Below, piece by piece: positions 22,060 through 34,499 of a stretch of 64,000 nt of DNA. How positions within the stretch are numbered: the stretch's first letter is position 1; every line of letters begins with the position of its first letter. The position numbers and the translations under genes were made by a program. Where the stretch lies: NCBI GenBank assembly GCA_000711775.1, contig ARYC01001848.1, positions 1 to 64,000 on the forward strand, read 5' to 3'. Source of the DNA: Oxytricha trifallax. Its lineage: Eukaryota > Ciliophora > Spirotrichea > Sporadotrichida > Oxytrichidae. Under the pieces are notes generated by a model that did no database searches, was not told where the DNA came from, and saw only the letters and a list, made by a program, of their open reading frames with translations.

Positions 22060-25000
22060 TGTTTAGATGTCGGGGATTGAAAAATAAAATTTTAATATTA
22101 CTCAATTTCTATTTATCATTTTGGTCTTTAATATCGCTTAAAGGTTAACCCAAAGCCTTTTAATTTTCGTCCTAGTTTAGACTTCTTAAATAAATCAGGA
22201 CAGATTATCCTGCTAATAACTTGAAACTTTATTAAAAATTCGTTTAATATCTATTTTATAAGTCTTCTTAATTAAGATATTTATTATAATCTATATATTC
22301 AATAATTTTTATAAAATTTAGTTACACTCCATGTTGATATTTAAGATATTTTTATATATATATTTAATATTTTAATTTAATTTGCATGTGTAATCAAATT
22401 TCCTAATTTAGTTACACACAAAACTTATGATATTTGATTAAAGAGTCAAAGATGTGTAAAATTTTGACAATTCTATTAAGAATTATATGTTTACAAAATA
22501 ATATTGTTAAGCACCCTAATAGTTTATATATAATAATTTATCATCTACTAATTTTTATTTAGAATAATGTTCTTAGAGTACTAAGAATTCCTTATATAAA
22601 TTTACTAATTCTATCTAGATTTAAGTATATTCTATCTATGTTTGAATCCTTAATTATACTATATTTAAAGTTTGTGTAACTAAATTTTGAAATTTAGTTA
22701 CATATAGAATTTTAATTAAAATGCCTAATATATACTAATAAAACACTCAAACATGCAGTAAAAGGCTTTAAACTTTTTAACTGCAACTGAATATATTGAA
22801 TCCTGAACAGGTCTTTTATTTTACCCAATATTCCATTAAATTCGAATAGTTTTGCACTTCATCATTCAATTCATTTTGAGCTATTTTAAATAATATTGTG
22901 GAAATTTTAAATAATAATTTTTTTAAGAAGGTTTTCACCTTTTACTATTAAATCTTTTTCAACTGCTTGATAAGTAATTTTATTTCACTTATTGATTCTT
23001 AGCTTCCAAAATTGTTCTCACTCTTAGATAATTTATATGATTATACAGAATATACCTATGTTTTTATAATTAAATCAAGAAATGATTATCTTTTAGAAAT
23101 ATTAGAAAGTATGATAGAATGTGGAATTAATCACTATAGATGCTCTTTAAATAAGATAAGTGATTAAATATGGCTCTTCCCAAAATGAATGATTTAAAAC
23201 ATCAAGTATAATATCTTTCATTTAATCTAAATCATCCTCAACATACAAAATAATAAATTTAGTTTCTGTAACAATTGGCAATATGATAAAATATATCTTA
23301 TAGAGTCTATATAATTTAAAATAAGAAAAAGGCTTTTTTAATATGTAAAGCATCAATCTCTTCCAAGTCGTGTATAAAATTAGAGATATTAATAATTTGG
23401 ATCTGTATAATATTGTTTCGATCTCTTTTTATTGCTTCCTGATTTATATTGGTTCACAGATTTATCACCCTTGGTATCAAAATAAGAACCCAAGTCAAAA
23501 ATAATTTATATCATTTTTCTATGCTTTCTATTAATATATATTTTATATTTCCTATAAATAGATTTTATACCTCCAAGAACTGAGAGAATCAATAAAAATT
23601 AAGGTTTTCTAGTCACCATCTTTGATTATTATTGGGATCCTATTTTCCATAAATCTAACTTAATTATATTAAAAATATTGTTAATTACTAGCTTTTCAAA
23701 GGAAGCGTCATTATTAGACATTCTTTCATGGTAGTAATATAATATCATGAATCTAGATTATAATAAATTAAATTCATCAAAATCATAATTGTAAATTAAT
23801 TGAAATTTAAGTATATCACTTAAGTCAATAATTTTCATCATCATCTCTATTTCTTCTTCTTTTGATTATTTGAAAATTATTTTCATCTTATTAAAATGCT
23901 AATAAAATTGGAAAGTTTCAATTCTTAGAGGGTAACAAATGAATGGGAAAAGGTGATTTAAACTTCTCTATTAAGTTGATTAAACCTAAATTCTATTATT
24001 ATTTCCCTTCTATCCTAAAAAGGAAGATTTCAGTAAAAGATTTTTGGTATCTAAATTTCAATACTAAAAATGCCATTTTTAATATTGAATTAAATCCCAC
24101 TCACATATCAATTAACAGGGCGAATAGAGTTTCATTTTACGAATATTTGCCTAAGTCTTACCGAAAAGTGCTGGAGAATAAATTATTTTTATAATCCATT
24201 TTTTCACATTTATTGATAGAGCTTTCTTGATTTCTTTCAATTACTAACCAATGACTTTAAGATTGCTTATGAAATTATTATTTTTTCTTAAATTTTTCTC
24301 TTTCTTCTTTAAAAATGCGTCGATAATCTTGATTTAATCTTGTCTCTCCTGATTTTTAGAAATCAATTTGATTCCTCTTGATCTTTTGCCATTTTCATAT
24401 TCAATTTAAATTTATCAATTTGCGCTTTCATCTTAGAATAATATTTAGCACTGAAGAACCATGAAACATTAAATCACATGGATTATAAAATAACTATCCA
24501 TACTTAGCCATCAAATTCATTGATATTTGCTTCGCCAAGCTACTACTCAGATAGAAAATATTTATAATGCAAATTTAAAAATAAAAACATAATCATCTAA
24601 ATCTTCAAAATAATTCAAAATAAAAACATTTTTGAGAAAATAATTTTAGTTGCCAAAATTCTAATCTTAACGTTCTCCTTTATTTTTTTCTGTTTCAAAC
24701 ATCAAAATGAAGATCAAACTTAAATGATTTACAATTATAAAAGGTTCTATTAATTAATATCTACATAATTTTATTAAATAATATATGAATTCATATCTTA
24801 AATGTAATTTAATGATAATCTTGACCATTTTCATGAATTCACATAAACCCTTCATATTTTAGCTTCAGGGGTTCTGCTTAACATTTCTTACTCTTCAAAA
24901 ATTTATTTACTTATTGATCCTTGTCCATCATCTTTAAATATATTATTGATCATATTAGCATTTCCTTCATTAGATTCGCATACTTTTTCTTCTTTAATTA

Positions 25001-25760
25001 AATTTCTTTTTATTCTCATCAATCGTTTTAATTGATTCATTTCTATTGCCTCTATTCTTTATTTTCTTGTTTTTTTTCCTTTTAGCTTTATACTTTTATT
25101 TTATTTATTTTCATAAGTGAGGAATTTCATTTTCTATAAAAAGCATTGAATATTAAAGTGCTTTTTATATACTCATCTGTAAACTTGCTTCTTAAGGATT
25201 TTATAAACAAACTATTTCTTGTACTTTAAACTTGAATCTATCACCCACTACTAAATATCGTTCAAAATATTTAAGATTTAAAGTGCTGTTACAGAAGCAG
25301 AGTATATTATATTATCTTGCTTTTAATCATAAATCTTAAGGGAAAATATGAAATATTGCTCATTAATTTCCTCTGATTTTCCAAATTAGTTTAAGAGTAC
25401 TTTTTACTATGAAATTTTACTTTATAAATAGTGATTATTATGATAGATGAGTTGGTAAAAGCTTAAGTTTCCTTAGTCATAATTCCAAAATTCTATATTT
25501 ATTATTCTGAAAATTTGGAAATGCTCTTGAACAATAAACAGCAAGATAGTTCATACTCTCCTACAAAAAGATTAATTAGGTTTGGTTCTTTTTTATGATT
25601 TTACATGTAGATTTTATTGATTATAAATAATATAATTTTACTTGATATTTAAATATATAATTCCACAAAATTTAGTAAAACGAAACAGCATCTCCTATGT
25701 TAGAAAAATATACAATCAATATTTATAATAAGAATTCGATAAATTAAAATTAATAATTAA
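22060..25760. other. Long AT-rich non-coding stretch
   Basis: No supported gene. An 83-codon + frame at 23943-24194 has no stop of any kind but no recognisable coding feature. Confidence 0.45.
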
Positions 25761-25768
25761 AAATTAAA

Positions 25769-26130
25769 ATGGAAAACTATTACGATGAAGTTGGAGCAGC
25801 ATTACATTCATAATTATTTAAAAAGTTACATTTTATATATCTGAATCTATTTTTATACTATTTCAGCAACACTGCAAGGCCGTGAAGGAGAAAGATAGTG
25901 GTTTCAGCAACTACCAGAAAGACAGAGATAGAGGAAGTTGCTTGATGCTGACGGAGATATTTAAGAAGGTGATTGGAATAATAACAAAGCTTTTCTCATT
26001 TTTCTATTTTTCATTGTTCTACAAAGTATTCTCATAATTATATTAAGTTTTCCTTTTAAATTAATTCTTTTCCATAAATCTTGGCATTCCTCACTATACC
26101 TCAATTAAGAGAATGAATAAATACTCTTTA
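25769..26130 (+). CDS. Short coding module with intron or IES
   Basis: ATG 25769 begins MENYYDEVGAALHS, followed by about 55 AT-rich bases ending in TTTTTATACTATTTCAG, then a GC-rich block (25866-25985). Two readings are possible. Splicing at the GT after MENYYDE gives QHCKAVKEKDSGFSNYQKDR, with high GC at third positions and no TAA/TAG. Excision between two TTCA repeats (25807-25810, 25862-25865) gives ATLQGREGERQWFQQLPERQ and then a hydrophobic tail. The first has better codon usage; the second keeps all of exon 1. No family recognised. It ends just before element B. Confidence 0.4.
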
Positions 26131-26339
26131 TAAAAATAAAACTACATAACCCTTTCAGTAAGTTGATTTGTGTTTTGGTATTATGAGTAGTCAAAACCCC
26201 AAGACCGTTTAATTAAATGTCTTATTGATTTATTTATATGGTATAATTAGGGCTCTTATTGGGGTTAGTAGATAAATTTATCTAATTTGTAAAATTAGAA
26301 ATTGAAATTAGAGTTATTTAGAGACGATTTATAAATGAG

Positions 26340-27380
26340 AAATTTGCAGATTAGCTGCTTTAACTAAGATGATGACCGAGTATTTATATAGACAATGTCA
26401 AATCGTTGCTAAATTATGCAGCAATAGAAAATCTTTTATGCAAGAGTGCTTCAATAATTAGGTATCACGCTTGCTATCTGTTTAGCATTTCAATACTGAT
26501 ACTAAATCTCATCGTTCAAGAAAATAATAGTTCAATTAGAAACATATTGACTGTCTCGATTCTAAGACTATATAGTACTTGGAACACTTTTAATTTGATT
26601 ATTGACCTATGATGTTTCATTTTAAGTGCAAAAAACATGCGAATCTCTCCATATACTATCACTAATATTTATAGAAGGAATTGTATCACTGTCAACTGTC
26701 AACTGAATGAAGAGATTGATTTTATAGTGCTATTTTATAGTAATAATTTAAACTCTATTTACTATCAAATACATAAAGCTATTACTAATAACATCAAGTT
26801 CATGCAAGCTGGTGAAGCTGCTATTTTATATTCAAAATCTTCATATAGAAATATTGGTACTAGAAATGCAATAATATATAAGAATATGGTTAGAAAATGA
26901 AAGTTGTCACTCACGAAATTTTAAGCTGGTATTAGTGAAGATACAGACTTAAAAAGTTATGTTGTTCACCCTCGCTCTATTAAAGGATATAATTACATAA
27001 AATTCTTACAAAACCTTTGAGAGAAGTGCCAAGATTAAGAGATCATAATGTTTGTTGACAACCTCTCAGTTCTTAAGACAAAAGAATTAAAGAAAGTTTA
27101 TGAAAATTTAAACATAACTCAAGTATATCGCATTCCTAATAGTCCTCAATTAATGGAATTGAATTCTATTGGAGTTAAATCAAGACTCACTCCAAGAAGT
27201 AACTGTTTTATAATATAATGAAAGATATACCAACTGTTACAATAAACTTAATATAAGTGAGTGAGTAAAGGTAAGACTACGATATGCATAAGAGAAGGGA
27301 GTATGAATGTTTATAAATAAGTTTTAGACTCAAATAAGAAATAGTGAAAGAGCTCTTAAAAGGATTCGAATTATCTTTCT
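26340..27380 (+). pseudogene. D34E transposase remnant, element B
   Basis: Recognisable by comparison with element A. IKFMQAGEAAILY stands for IKFIHADEAVFTF, with the first catalytic Asp changed to Gly. SEDTDLKSYVVHPRSI stands for SEDSGLEIYVIHPRSI, IIMFVDNLSVLKTKE for IILFVDNFSVHKTKD, and the ending reads VYKQVLD. The Glu block is scrambled by frameshifts (PNSPQLMELNSIG). Several single-base frameshifts and a TGA at an Arg position show it is dead. Confidence 0.68.
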
Positions 27381-27384
27381 ATTC

Positions 27385-28190
27385 TTCCTTTTGAGGCTTA
27401 GAAGACCTTGTGTTTTTCCTCTTAGAGCCTCCTCTGCATTTATGTTCATGTCTTCTGGTTTTTATATTCTTGATAAAATCTCTTGCTAACTTTATACATT
27501 GTCTGTTGTTTTTCTCTGTGGATCTTTGCATTCTCTTTCATTAGAAATATGCCAGTGCATAGATTTTCCCACAAGTTATAAATCAAGGCTTACTTGAAAG
27601 ATAAGAATGCTTCTTAAAGTTTCTCTAGCCAGGCAATGCTTATAAATATACCTAATTTCTTTTAATCTTCTGGAGAAATAGAGTATAATTTCTTGTGAGA
27701 TTCTTCTATTAATTCTCTTAGATAATTTTTTCTTAGAGTACCTAAAACACCAAAGAAGAGGCTCCTCTCTTGAAGATTGTTTGAGTGTTGATTCTTAATA
27801 GAATGGAAAAATACCAACTCCTCTTCTTTCATAGCATCCTCATAGAGATTAGTGACTGAAATTTTTGGGTAGTTTAATTTCTATGAACTTAATCTCTTAG
27901 TTATTTGAAAGCTTTTTTCTCATCACAAAGAATAGCTTTAAGAATGATATTTATGTACCTTTTATATAGTTGGAAGAAATAAACCAACTACATTTTATGA
28001 TTAACTTTATACCTGATACTCTTACCATGTTAAGTGAGGTATCGATAAAGATTTTCTATGCTTCTAAATCTTGAGATCATTCTTGAGCCTCAACCTTTTC
28101 ATTGAAACATACAGCTATTCCATCTTTGTTCCTAACCCTATTATTGAATATCAAGTTTTAATTAAAAGAGTTCAGGATCCTATTGTTTAA
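27385..28190 (-). pseudogene. 22-kDa-type transposon protein, element B
   Basis: The - strand reads GTQISFLKLF, then in another frame EDAMKEEELVFFHSIKNQHS, RSLFFGVLGTLRKNYL and EESHKKLYSISPEDQKK, each matching element A (GTKISFLKPL, DDAMSDPDV, NFFFGVLGTLKPEYL, EAHKKSYSISPEEKEK). The C-terminal part continues as REKQQTMYKVSKRFYQEYKN and ends in an Arg/Lys-rich tail. Frameshifts separate the blocks. It converges on the transposase. Confidence 0.6.
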
Positions 28191-28879
28191 AAACTTACTA
28201 TTAAATATGGTCATCTTATAGGAGGACAACCCTGTATAGAAACGTGGAGAAAGATTTTAGAGATGGAGCTCCATTTTTTTTCAAATTAGTTTGATTAAAT
28301 TAGAACTAAATTTGTTTAAATTTAGTTAGTATTGGTATTAAATTTGTTTAATTTTAAAATTGACATCATTTTAATAGTACCAAAACTTAATTAGTTCCTA
28401 TTTATAATCCAATGAGGTTTAATGGAAAAATTCCAAACTTTTTCAAAATTTTATTAGTACCAGTATCATTTTGATTTTTATCTGACTTAGTACCAACATC
28501 AAAATTATCAAGATCACAATTAGTAAAATTATTGTGATAATTTAAAGAGAAGCATAATTGCTTACATCTCTGAAATTTAACCACGAATTTCACAATTCGT
28601 TGCTCCTACAAAGAGTGTCACTTGTAAGTATGCTTATAATAGCTTATAATAGAAATTTAAATTTGAATTTAAAGTGGCGATTAACTTAAATCGTAAAGCA
28701 GCTAGTTTAGGATCTGGTTAATCATAGCTCAACTTTGAATTAAACAAGAAACCATATTATTTGTGTTGAAAGGGAAACAGATCTAAGAGTACTTGAGTTT
28801 GAAGCAAGTGTTTCCATCATTGATATATATAATGAGATTTAGAGAGGAGAGGTGGGAGTTTAGACAGTAATAATAAATA

Positions 28880-31430
28880 ATGAAGAAAAATAATTGAACA
28901 GCTTCCAATTGAAAAGATAAAAAAATTTGAATGTCAAGAGTGCTAATATATATTCTGAACTGAGTCTAGCTTAAAGTTTAAATGAAACTTTATAAAGTTT
29001 ATGGTAGGTATTAATGCACTACTTACACGAAGTCTAATTCTAAGTCAGGCAAAGTCAAGAAATACATGCAAAAACAACACCTTAGTGACTTATTGATTTT
29101 AGATTGAGACACTTAAAAACTAATGCCAGCTAAGAGAAAATAAAATATTATTGAATCAGGTAAAAAAGATTTGAATGGATGAACTAACCTGCTAATAGAG
29201 CAGTTGTCGTATGTTTACAAGAGACAGCTATGTAAATCCCTGCTCTAAATTAATTGACCATAGTAGCTGCATTAAAAACTACTTAAACAAAGACGTTCCT
29301 ACCAATACTAAACTAAAAGTTGTAGATGTATATGGATACAAAATATAACCTTTCCTCTACCATAATAAGAATGAACAGTATCATAATTAATATACGGAAT
29401 ATATCATACTTAAAGATGCATAGAAAAAGAATTGCAAAATTTGCCTAAGAAGATTAAAGTTATTTGTTCTCACCGACCCCTACCCCTCCCCTACACCTTG
29501 CACACCGACACCCCTACCCCACCCCTACCCCTCCCCTACCCTCCATAAAATATGCCATTTTATATGAAAAAATTTAGTCTCACAGCCTAAACCTAATTCC
29601 ATCATGACATCTCAGTTTCATTACATTTTATATATAAAAAATTATTAACAATTTTTCAAAATTTTTTCTCATATTTTTAGTCTCAAAAACAATAAAAATT
29701 TTATTTTTGGTATTTTGCACTACATTCGCCACTTTTTTGTAACATACTTACATAGGAAAATAATTATTATTATATTTTTTTTAATTAACAATATAATTTA
29801 TTTCCAATTATTTTTAGAGGCATAACATACATAAATTTAACTGCATAAATATTATTCTCTTTAATCTTTATCATTCAACATATTTCCTAAAACTACTGTG
29901 ACTAATTTATCATTTAATGGATGCACAGTTAAATTTTAAATTTAATACTTATATTAATTAAAAAATTTTATATTTTTCAAACTGCTTTATTTCCGACAAA
30001 GCTATTATTTATTAATAATATTTATATATTAATAAATATTAGGAGGTTATTTAAATAAAATAAATTATTTGCTAAGATTTGTATTTTTTAAAAATTGAGC
30101 TTCAAAAAAATTAAAAAAATACATTAGTTTCACATGTTTTATTTATATTTACTTATACGTACGACTATTAATTATGTAATTGGAATATATTAAGAATTAA
30201 ATGATGGCAGTAAAGATGGAAAGATTTAGTAATTATTTTATGCTAGATATTATAAATTAAAAGTTAGAATGTTTTTAGCAGAGAAAATTAAAACAATTTA
30301 ATTATTCTTTTATGCATCTTGACCATTGAAAAGTTATTGAAAGTTAAGTTTATTTAATAAATATAATCTACATATTTATATAGGAAAATGATACATTATT
30401 ATTTCACAATATAAACTTATATTTGATTAAACTTAAACTAGGAAAGTAATGCATAATGAAAATATATTTGTTTTGATCTAATAACAACTGTTGTTTTTAA
30501 ATACCTAAAATTGAAATAGAATTAATTTTTATTTTGAAAATGTAACTGTGCATCCATTAAATGATAAATTAGTCACAGTAGTTTTAGGAAACATGTTGAA
30601 TGATAAAGATTAAAGAGAATAATATTTATGCAGTTAAATTTATGTATGTTATGCCTCTAAAAATAATTGGAAATAAATTATATTGTTAATTAAAAAATAT
30701 AATAATAATTATTTTCCTATGTGAGTATGTTAAAATAATGTGGCGAATGTAGTGCAAAATACCAAAAATAAAATTTTTTATTGTTTTTGAGACTAAAAAT
30801 ATGAGAAAAAATTTTGAAAAATTGTTAATGATTTTTTAAATATAAGATGTCATGAAACTGAGATGTCATGATGGAATTAGATTCAGACTGTGGGACTAAT
30901 TTTTTTCATATAAAATGGCATATTTTATGGGGGGGGTAGGGGAGGGGTAGGGGGGTAGGGTGTCGTGTGCAAGGGTAGGGAGGGTAGGGGGTCGTGAGAA
31001 ACAGGTATTCTTGACTTTGGTTTCTAACACTTAGACTAAAGAAATTTGAATGATTCGAAAAGAGTATCTATATAGATACCCAGATGATCTCAACGAGATA
31101 CTCTCAGAGTAACAAAGAGTATGAAAGAGCTTCATGAATTAGAAAATGTTTCACATAGATTTGATGCCAGTAAATGTTATACTAAACCTCTGTCCTTTAG
31201 AAATAGTAGTCGTGGAAAAGTGCTTGGTACCTCTTGATACCTTCAACAAAAAGAAAGTATACGAATGGCTCTGTTTAATGGGATGTGTGAGCAGTAGTAG
31301 CAATTATGAAAAATAATAAGAAAAATAGATGATTATATGAATTTGATTAACATTAAAAAGGAAACATATTACAAGAATCATGAATGTGTATCTAAAGAAC
31401 TTTTTATTGTCTAACTATTCACCCTTGTGT
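28880..31430 (+). pseudogene. Third-gene remnant of element B, split by foldback element
   Basis: Open + frames with several Cys/His pairs occur left of the foldback element: VKKYMQKQHLSD; CRMFTRDSYVNPCSKLIDH; YIILKDAQKKNCKICLRRLK. Coding-like sequence resumes to the right (GILDFGFQHLDQRN; KELHELENVSHRFDASKCYT). Position and orientation correspond to the zinc-finger gene of elements C and D. The finger spacing is not canonical and the kinase-like DFG may be chance, so the domain assignment is tentative. The reading frame is broken in several places. Confidence 0.35.
29466..31001. mobile_element. Foldback (inverted-repeat) element with G-rich ends
   Basis: Two arms of about 465 bp (29466-29936 and 30543-31001) are inverted copies, with a 600-bp AT-rich centre. 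The outer ends are runs of C4TAC4T type on the left and GGGGTAGGGGAGGGGTAGGG type on the right, preceded by TTCTCAC(C)GAC; the inner arm ends share AACTGTGCATCCATT. No transposase inside and no clear target duplication. The arms differ by scattered indels, mainly in the G-rich part, so it is not freshly inserted. Confidence 0.75.
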
Positions 31431-31635
31431 ATTCTGCCTATGATCAAGTGAATACTCAATGACCCTTTCTTTGAGCTGCTCTGTGAAATCTTTGTCTTTC
31501 CCCTTCTGTGCTCTTACCAGGTAAGACCGCTAAAAAATAAAAAATTTAGATATTTTTTTTGTAACTTACAATTTTTGTGAGTACACAGTCTCCACCATCG
31601 TCTCCACATATTGTTTCAATTTTATTATTATTCAT
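31419..31635 (-). CDS. Small two-exon gene
   Basis: ATG at 31635 begins MNNNKIETICGDDGGDCVLT. A 40-base intron (31569 to 31530) has GTAAGT at its start and TTTTTTAG at its end. Exon 2 continues RSYLVRAQKGKDKDFTEQLK and ERVIEYSLDHRQNTQG to TGA at 31421-31419. The encoded protein is 58 residues, charged, GC-rich in exon 2. No family recognised; exon 2 resembles the start of a helix-turn-helix region of transposases, so it may be a truncated transposon gene. A coding-like frame starts on the + strand just upstream, giving a divergent pair. Confidence 0.5.
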
Positions 31636-31649
31636 TTAACTTAATTTTA

Positions 31650-31920
31650 ACAATTCTCAAATATTTTTCATTAATAACATCAGAGTCTATTTGGAAAATA
31701 TCACTTATTTCACCACTAACAATGAAAAACAATTGGTAATCTTAGAAGAGAAGCATTTAAAGTTGAAATAGGTTTGCTAAGGAATAAGAAAGATTGAAGA
31801 GCAGATAATAGTAAGGACACCTGCTTATCCTAGATAAATTCTTGATGATATGCTATATCCTTTATAGACAAGATTTAAGAGATACCACAAAGATAAGCAG
31901 ATAAAATTTGTATAATTTAT
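31650..31920 (+). CDS. Hypothetical coding island
   Basis: The frame reads NNIRVYLENITYFTTNNEKQ, ILEEKHLKLKQVCQGIRKIE and PAYPRQILDDMLYPLQTRFK, then KRYHKDKQIKF before AT-rich sequence. Protein-like, with mostly charged helices; no start codon or family identified. Divergent from the two-exon gene at 31.4-31.6 kb. Confidence 0.38.
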
Positions 31921-32539
31921 TGATTTAATATACATTAATACATATTAAAAAGGTTTTAATTGCCTTCTTGATTATTATCTATAAATCTTGCTATGTAATA
32001 AGAGTTAATTTTATCACAAATGGCAGAGCATTTTTAATTATAAAATTTTATATCCCTTATTTAATTAACATCATAAATTTATTTAAGAATTCTTTTTTTT
32101 TATATTTTTTAGGACAAATTTCGGTTGATTTTTATTCTAGTTTAAAATATTTATATAACCTGTCTTCGAGATTTTTAAGATTCTAGAACATGACTTCTGT
32201 TCTTTTTTAGAGTAGTGTCAAGTTTTTTTTCATTTATATAATAATAACTTGGCTTAGATTCATTCTTTTTGAATTAAAAGATGCAATCAACATCCTATGT
32301 AAATAAAGCTAGCTAACTTTCGCATCTTAAACTCCTTGGCTAAATAGACACAAAATAATGAAGAATTAGATTGCTTTTTATTTATAGACATTAGTAGACT
32401 TAGCCACTTTGTTTTTTAAAACACTAAAAAAGTGGCTTAAATTAATTTATTTTATAAATGTTAATGAATATATCTATTGCAGAATATTGTTTTTTTAGGA
32501 AAATAAATTATTATTAATATATTATTATTATATCTTCTT

Positions 32540-32760
32540 TTTAGGTTTTAAGAAAGCATCCAAATCCTATCTTCATTTTAATAATTGAATACGGAATTTA
32601 AGGTGGCTTATACTTCCAATATGAATATAATTCCCAAAAAAAAGAGAGAATAGCTAAAATTTAAATTTTTTAAGTTAGCTCTAAATCAAAGTTTATAGAT
32701 TGAAACAGAAATAATTCCATTGGTAAAGTGTAACTACACTTGATGGATCTAATCTATGTA
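32540..32760 (+). CDS. Weak coding island
   Basis: Frames such as NTEFKVAYTSNMNIIPKKKR are open, preceded by a TTTTTAG acceptor-like site (32539-32545). Low support. Confidence 0.22.
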
Positions 32761-33269
32761 ATTTTACTTAATAATAGTTAATATGTTATTAAGCACAGTT
32801 AATAATCAGACGCCGGAGTAACTTGTTCATCTCACTTAAAATGTAATATCTTTAAATTTTCCTTTTTAATGTTCCCACCTGGTAGGATTAGAGGTGTAAC
32901 TTGACTTGCAAGTTTAAACAAATAGGAGAAAACAAAGACGGGAAGAAGAAGATGATGAAGAAGAAGAAGAATATTGATTAAACATTTTTTGAAGATACCA
33001 ATTTTCCATTATTTTAATTCTTACCACTGTTAATTATATAATCATAATGTACTTATTTTCATAAAAATTATTGCATGAAATGCTAAATAAATTTAATTAA
33101 TTATAATTTTGAATTACGTGTACATTGGAATGGTTAAGTCTATTTATTTAGAATAGGGACTATAAAAATAGCTTCTCTGTAGTTAGAGGACTAGCTGATC
33201 TGAAGGTTGGGATAGTACTTTCAGATTAGTTCTTCCGAGAGTTGGTGTGAAATGGAGATAATACACATC

Positions 33270-33560
33270 CTACAAAAGTGAAGGAATAAACATAATTTGG
33301 AAGGAATTGTTCTTCCAAAGCAAAAGAGGTACAATGCTGGAGATAAAAATAGGATCCCTAGGAACAGCGGGACTTAATATGAGTTTATTCTTGCAGTTCT
33401 TGTTGGATGCTGCGGAGCTTTGGGTCTAGTTAAATCGATTGTGTACATTTGAGATTAGGCACAGTTATGGAAACTGCGTTGCCCAATTTTCCAGAAGTTA
33501 TGGGATTTTACCGCAAGTTCGTTTCATTTTGTGACTTCAATATAATAATGATTAGTTGAT
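33270..33560 (+). CDS. Hypothetical membrane-protein segment
   Basis: The frame reads GIVLPKQKRYNAGDKNRIPR then a hydrophobic helix EFILAVLVGCCGALGLVKSI, an in-frame TGA, and AQLWKLRCPIFQKLWDFTAS. GC-richer than the flanks. A second open frame overlaps (MLEIKIGSLGTAGLNMSLFL), so the choice is uncertain. Possibly a segment of the gene that continues at 34.3 kb. Confidence 0.35.
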
Positions 33561-34293
33561 TTATTCTTAATTAGTGATACGATTCCGATTTGTTTGTGAA
33601 GAAATGAATTGCTATAAATAATTGATTAATAATTAAAATAATTGAAAAAATGTCTAAACTAAAGATACCACGTAACTCACAAAAAATATAAGTTAATAAG
33701 AATATATCTATACATTATTTTTACAGGGGTTGAACCTGGTGAGAACAGCAGTGGCAACAGACCAAGTCTCAACTGAGGAGTGAAGATAAGAAGAAATTAT
33801 ACTATTCAATTATGCAAATTACTAAAGGGAGGAAAGGAAACTAATTGACAGGCATGATTTTTAGATTTATATATTTCAATTTAACTTAAATGATATTAAT
33901 ATTGTTTAATTTAGATTGTCAAAACAAAGTGATTTTAAAGTCTGAAAGTATATTTGATGGGATAATTGAAATTATTTAAGTGTAATAACAAAACCATTAT
34001 ATTAATTAAATTTTTAAATATTTAAAATTTTAAAAATTAAGTATACTTTGTAAATATAAAAATAAACCAACTAAAAAAGTTTATCTAAATATATCTATCT
34101 ATATAAATTTGAGAACAAAGAGTTATAGTTATTTAACAAAATAGTGTATTTAATAAAAAATGAGATGAAATATTAAACTTTTACACTAGGAGATTTCTAC
34201 AATCTAGAATATTGATGCTTGATATCATTTCAAAAACCTTTTCATATTATATCAACAATCATTATCATTATTTACTTATTTCTAGGCAATTAT

Positions 34294-34412
34294 TAATCAT
34301 TGGCGAGTGACGGCCTTGAGGACAAAACGGTGTTGCAGCTGATGGAGTTGGAATGCAAGGGACATTGCTCCCCTGAATCAAACTATGTATCTAAACTATG
34401 CAGTTTGAAGTG
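34294..34412 (+). CDS. Coding segment following a splice-like site
   Basis: After TTACTTATTTCTAG (ending 34284) a GC-rich frame reads NYQSLASDGLEDKTVLQLME then CKGHCSPESNYVSKLCSLK to TGA. High GC at third positions. The joint to the next segment (34.5 kb) is not resolved. Confidence 0.42.
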
Positions 34413-34499
34413 ACTACAAAGCGTCTAGTGTTCTAAACACTAAGTGTAGCTGGGATTACGGCTAAGAGATCAATCAATATAGAATAAAGTTGCAACAAT

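Larger units (their letters stand above)
26146..31410. mobile_element. Element B: second copy of the A-family transposon, decayed and invaded
   Basis: The left end carries ATAACCCTTTCAGTA (26146-26160), as in element A, and CAAAACCCC at 26192-26200 preceded by AGT, an ANT-type target. Gene order is transposase (+), 22-kDa type (-), then a remnant of a third gene (+) broken by a 1.5-kb foldback element. The right end is not identified. Confidence 0.55.

Noticed and set aside
23943-24194. An 83-codon gene with no stop-type codon
   Set aside because: AT-rich like its surroundings, no motif, and frames of this length occur by chance in a window this size.
29466-29545. A chromosome end (telomere) because of the C4-rich repeats
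   Set aside because: Sequence continues on both sides and the repeats are mirrored at 30.93-31.0 kb, so they are the ends of an inverted-repeat element.
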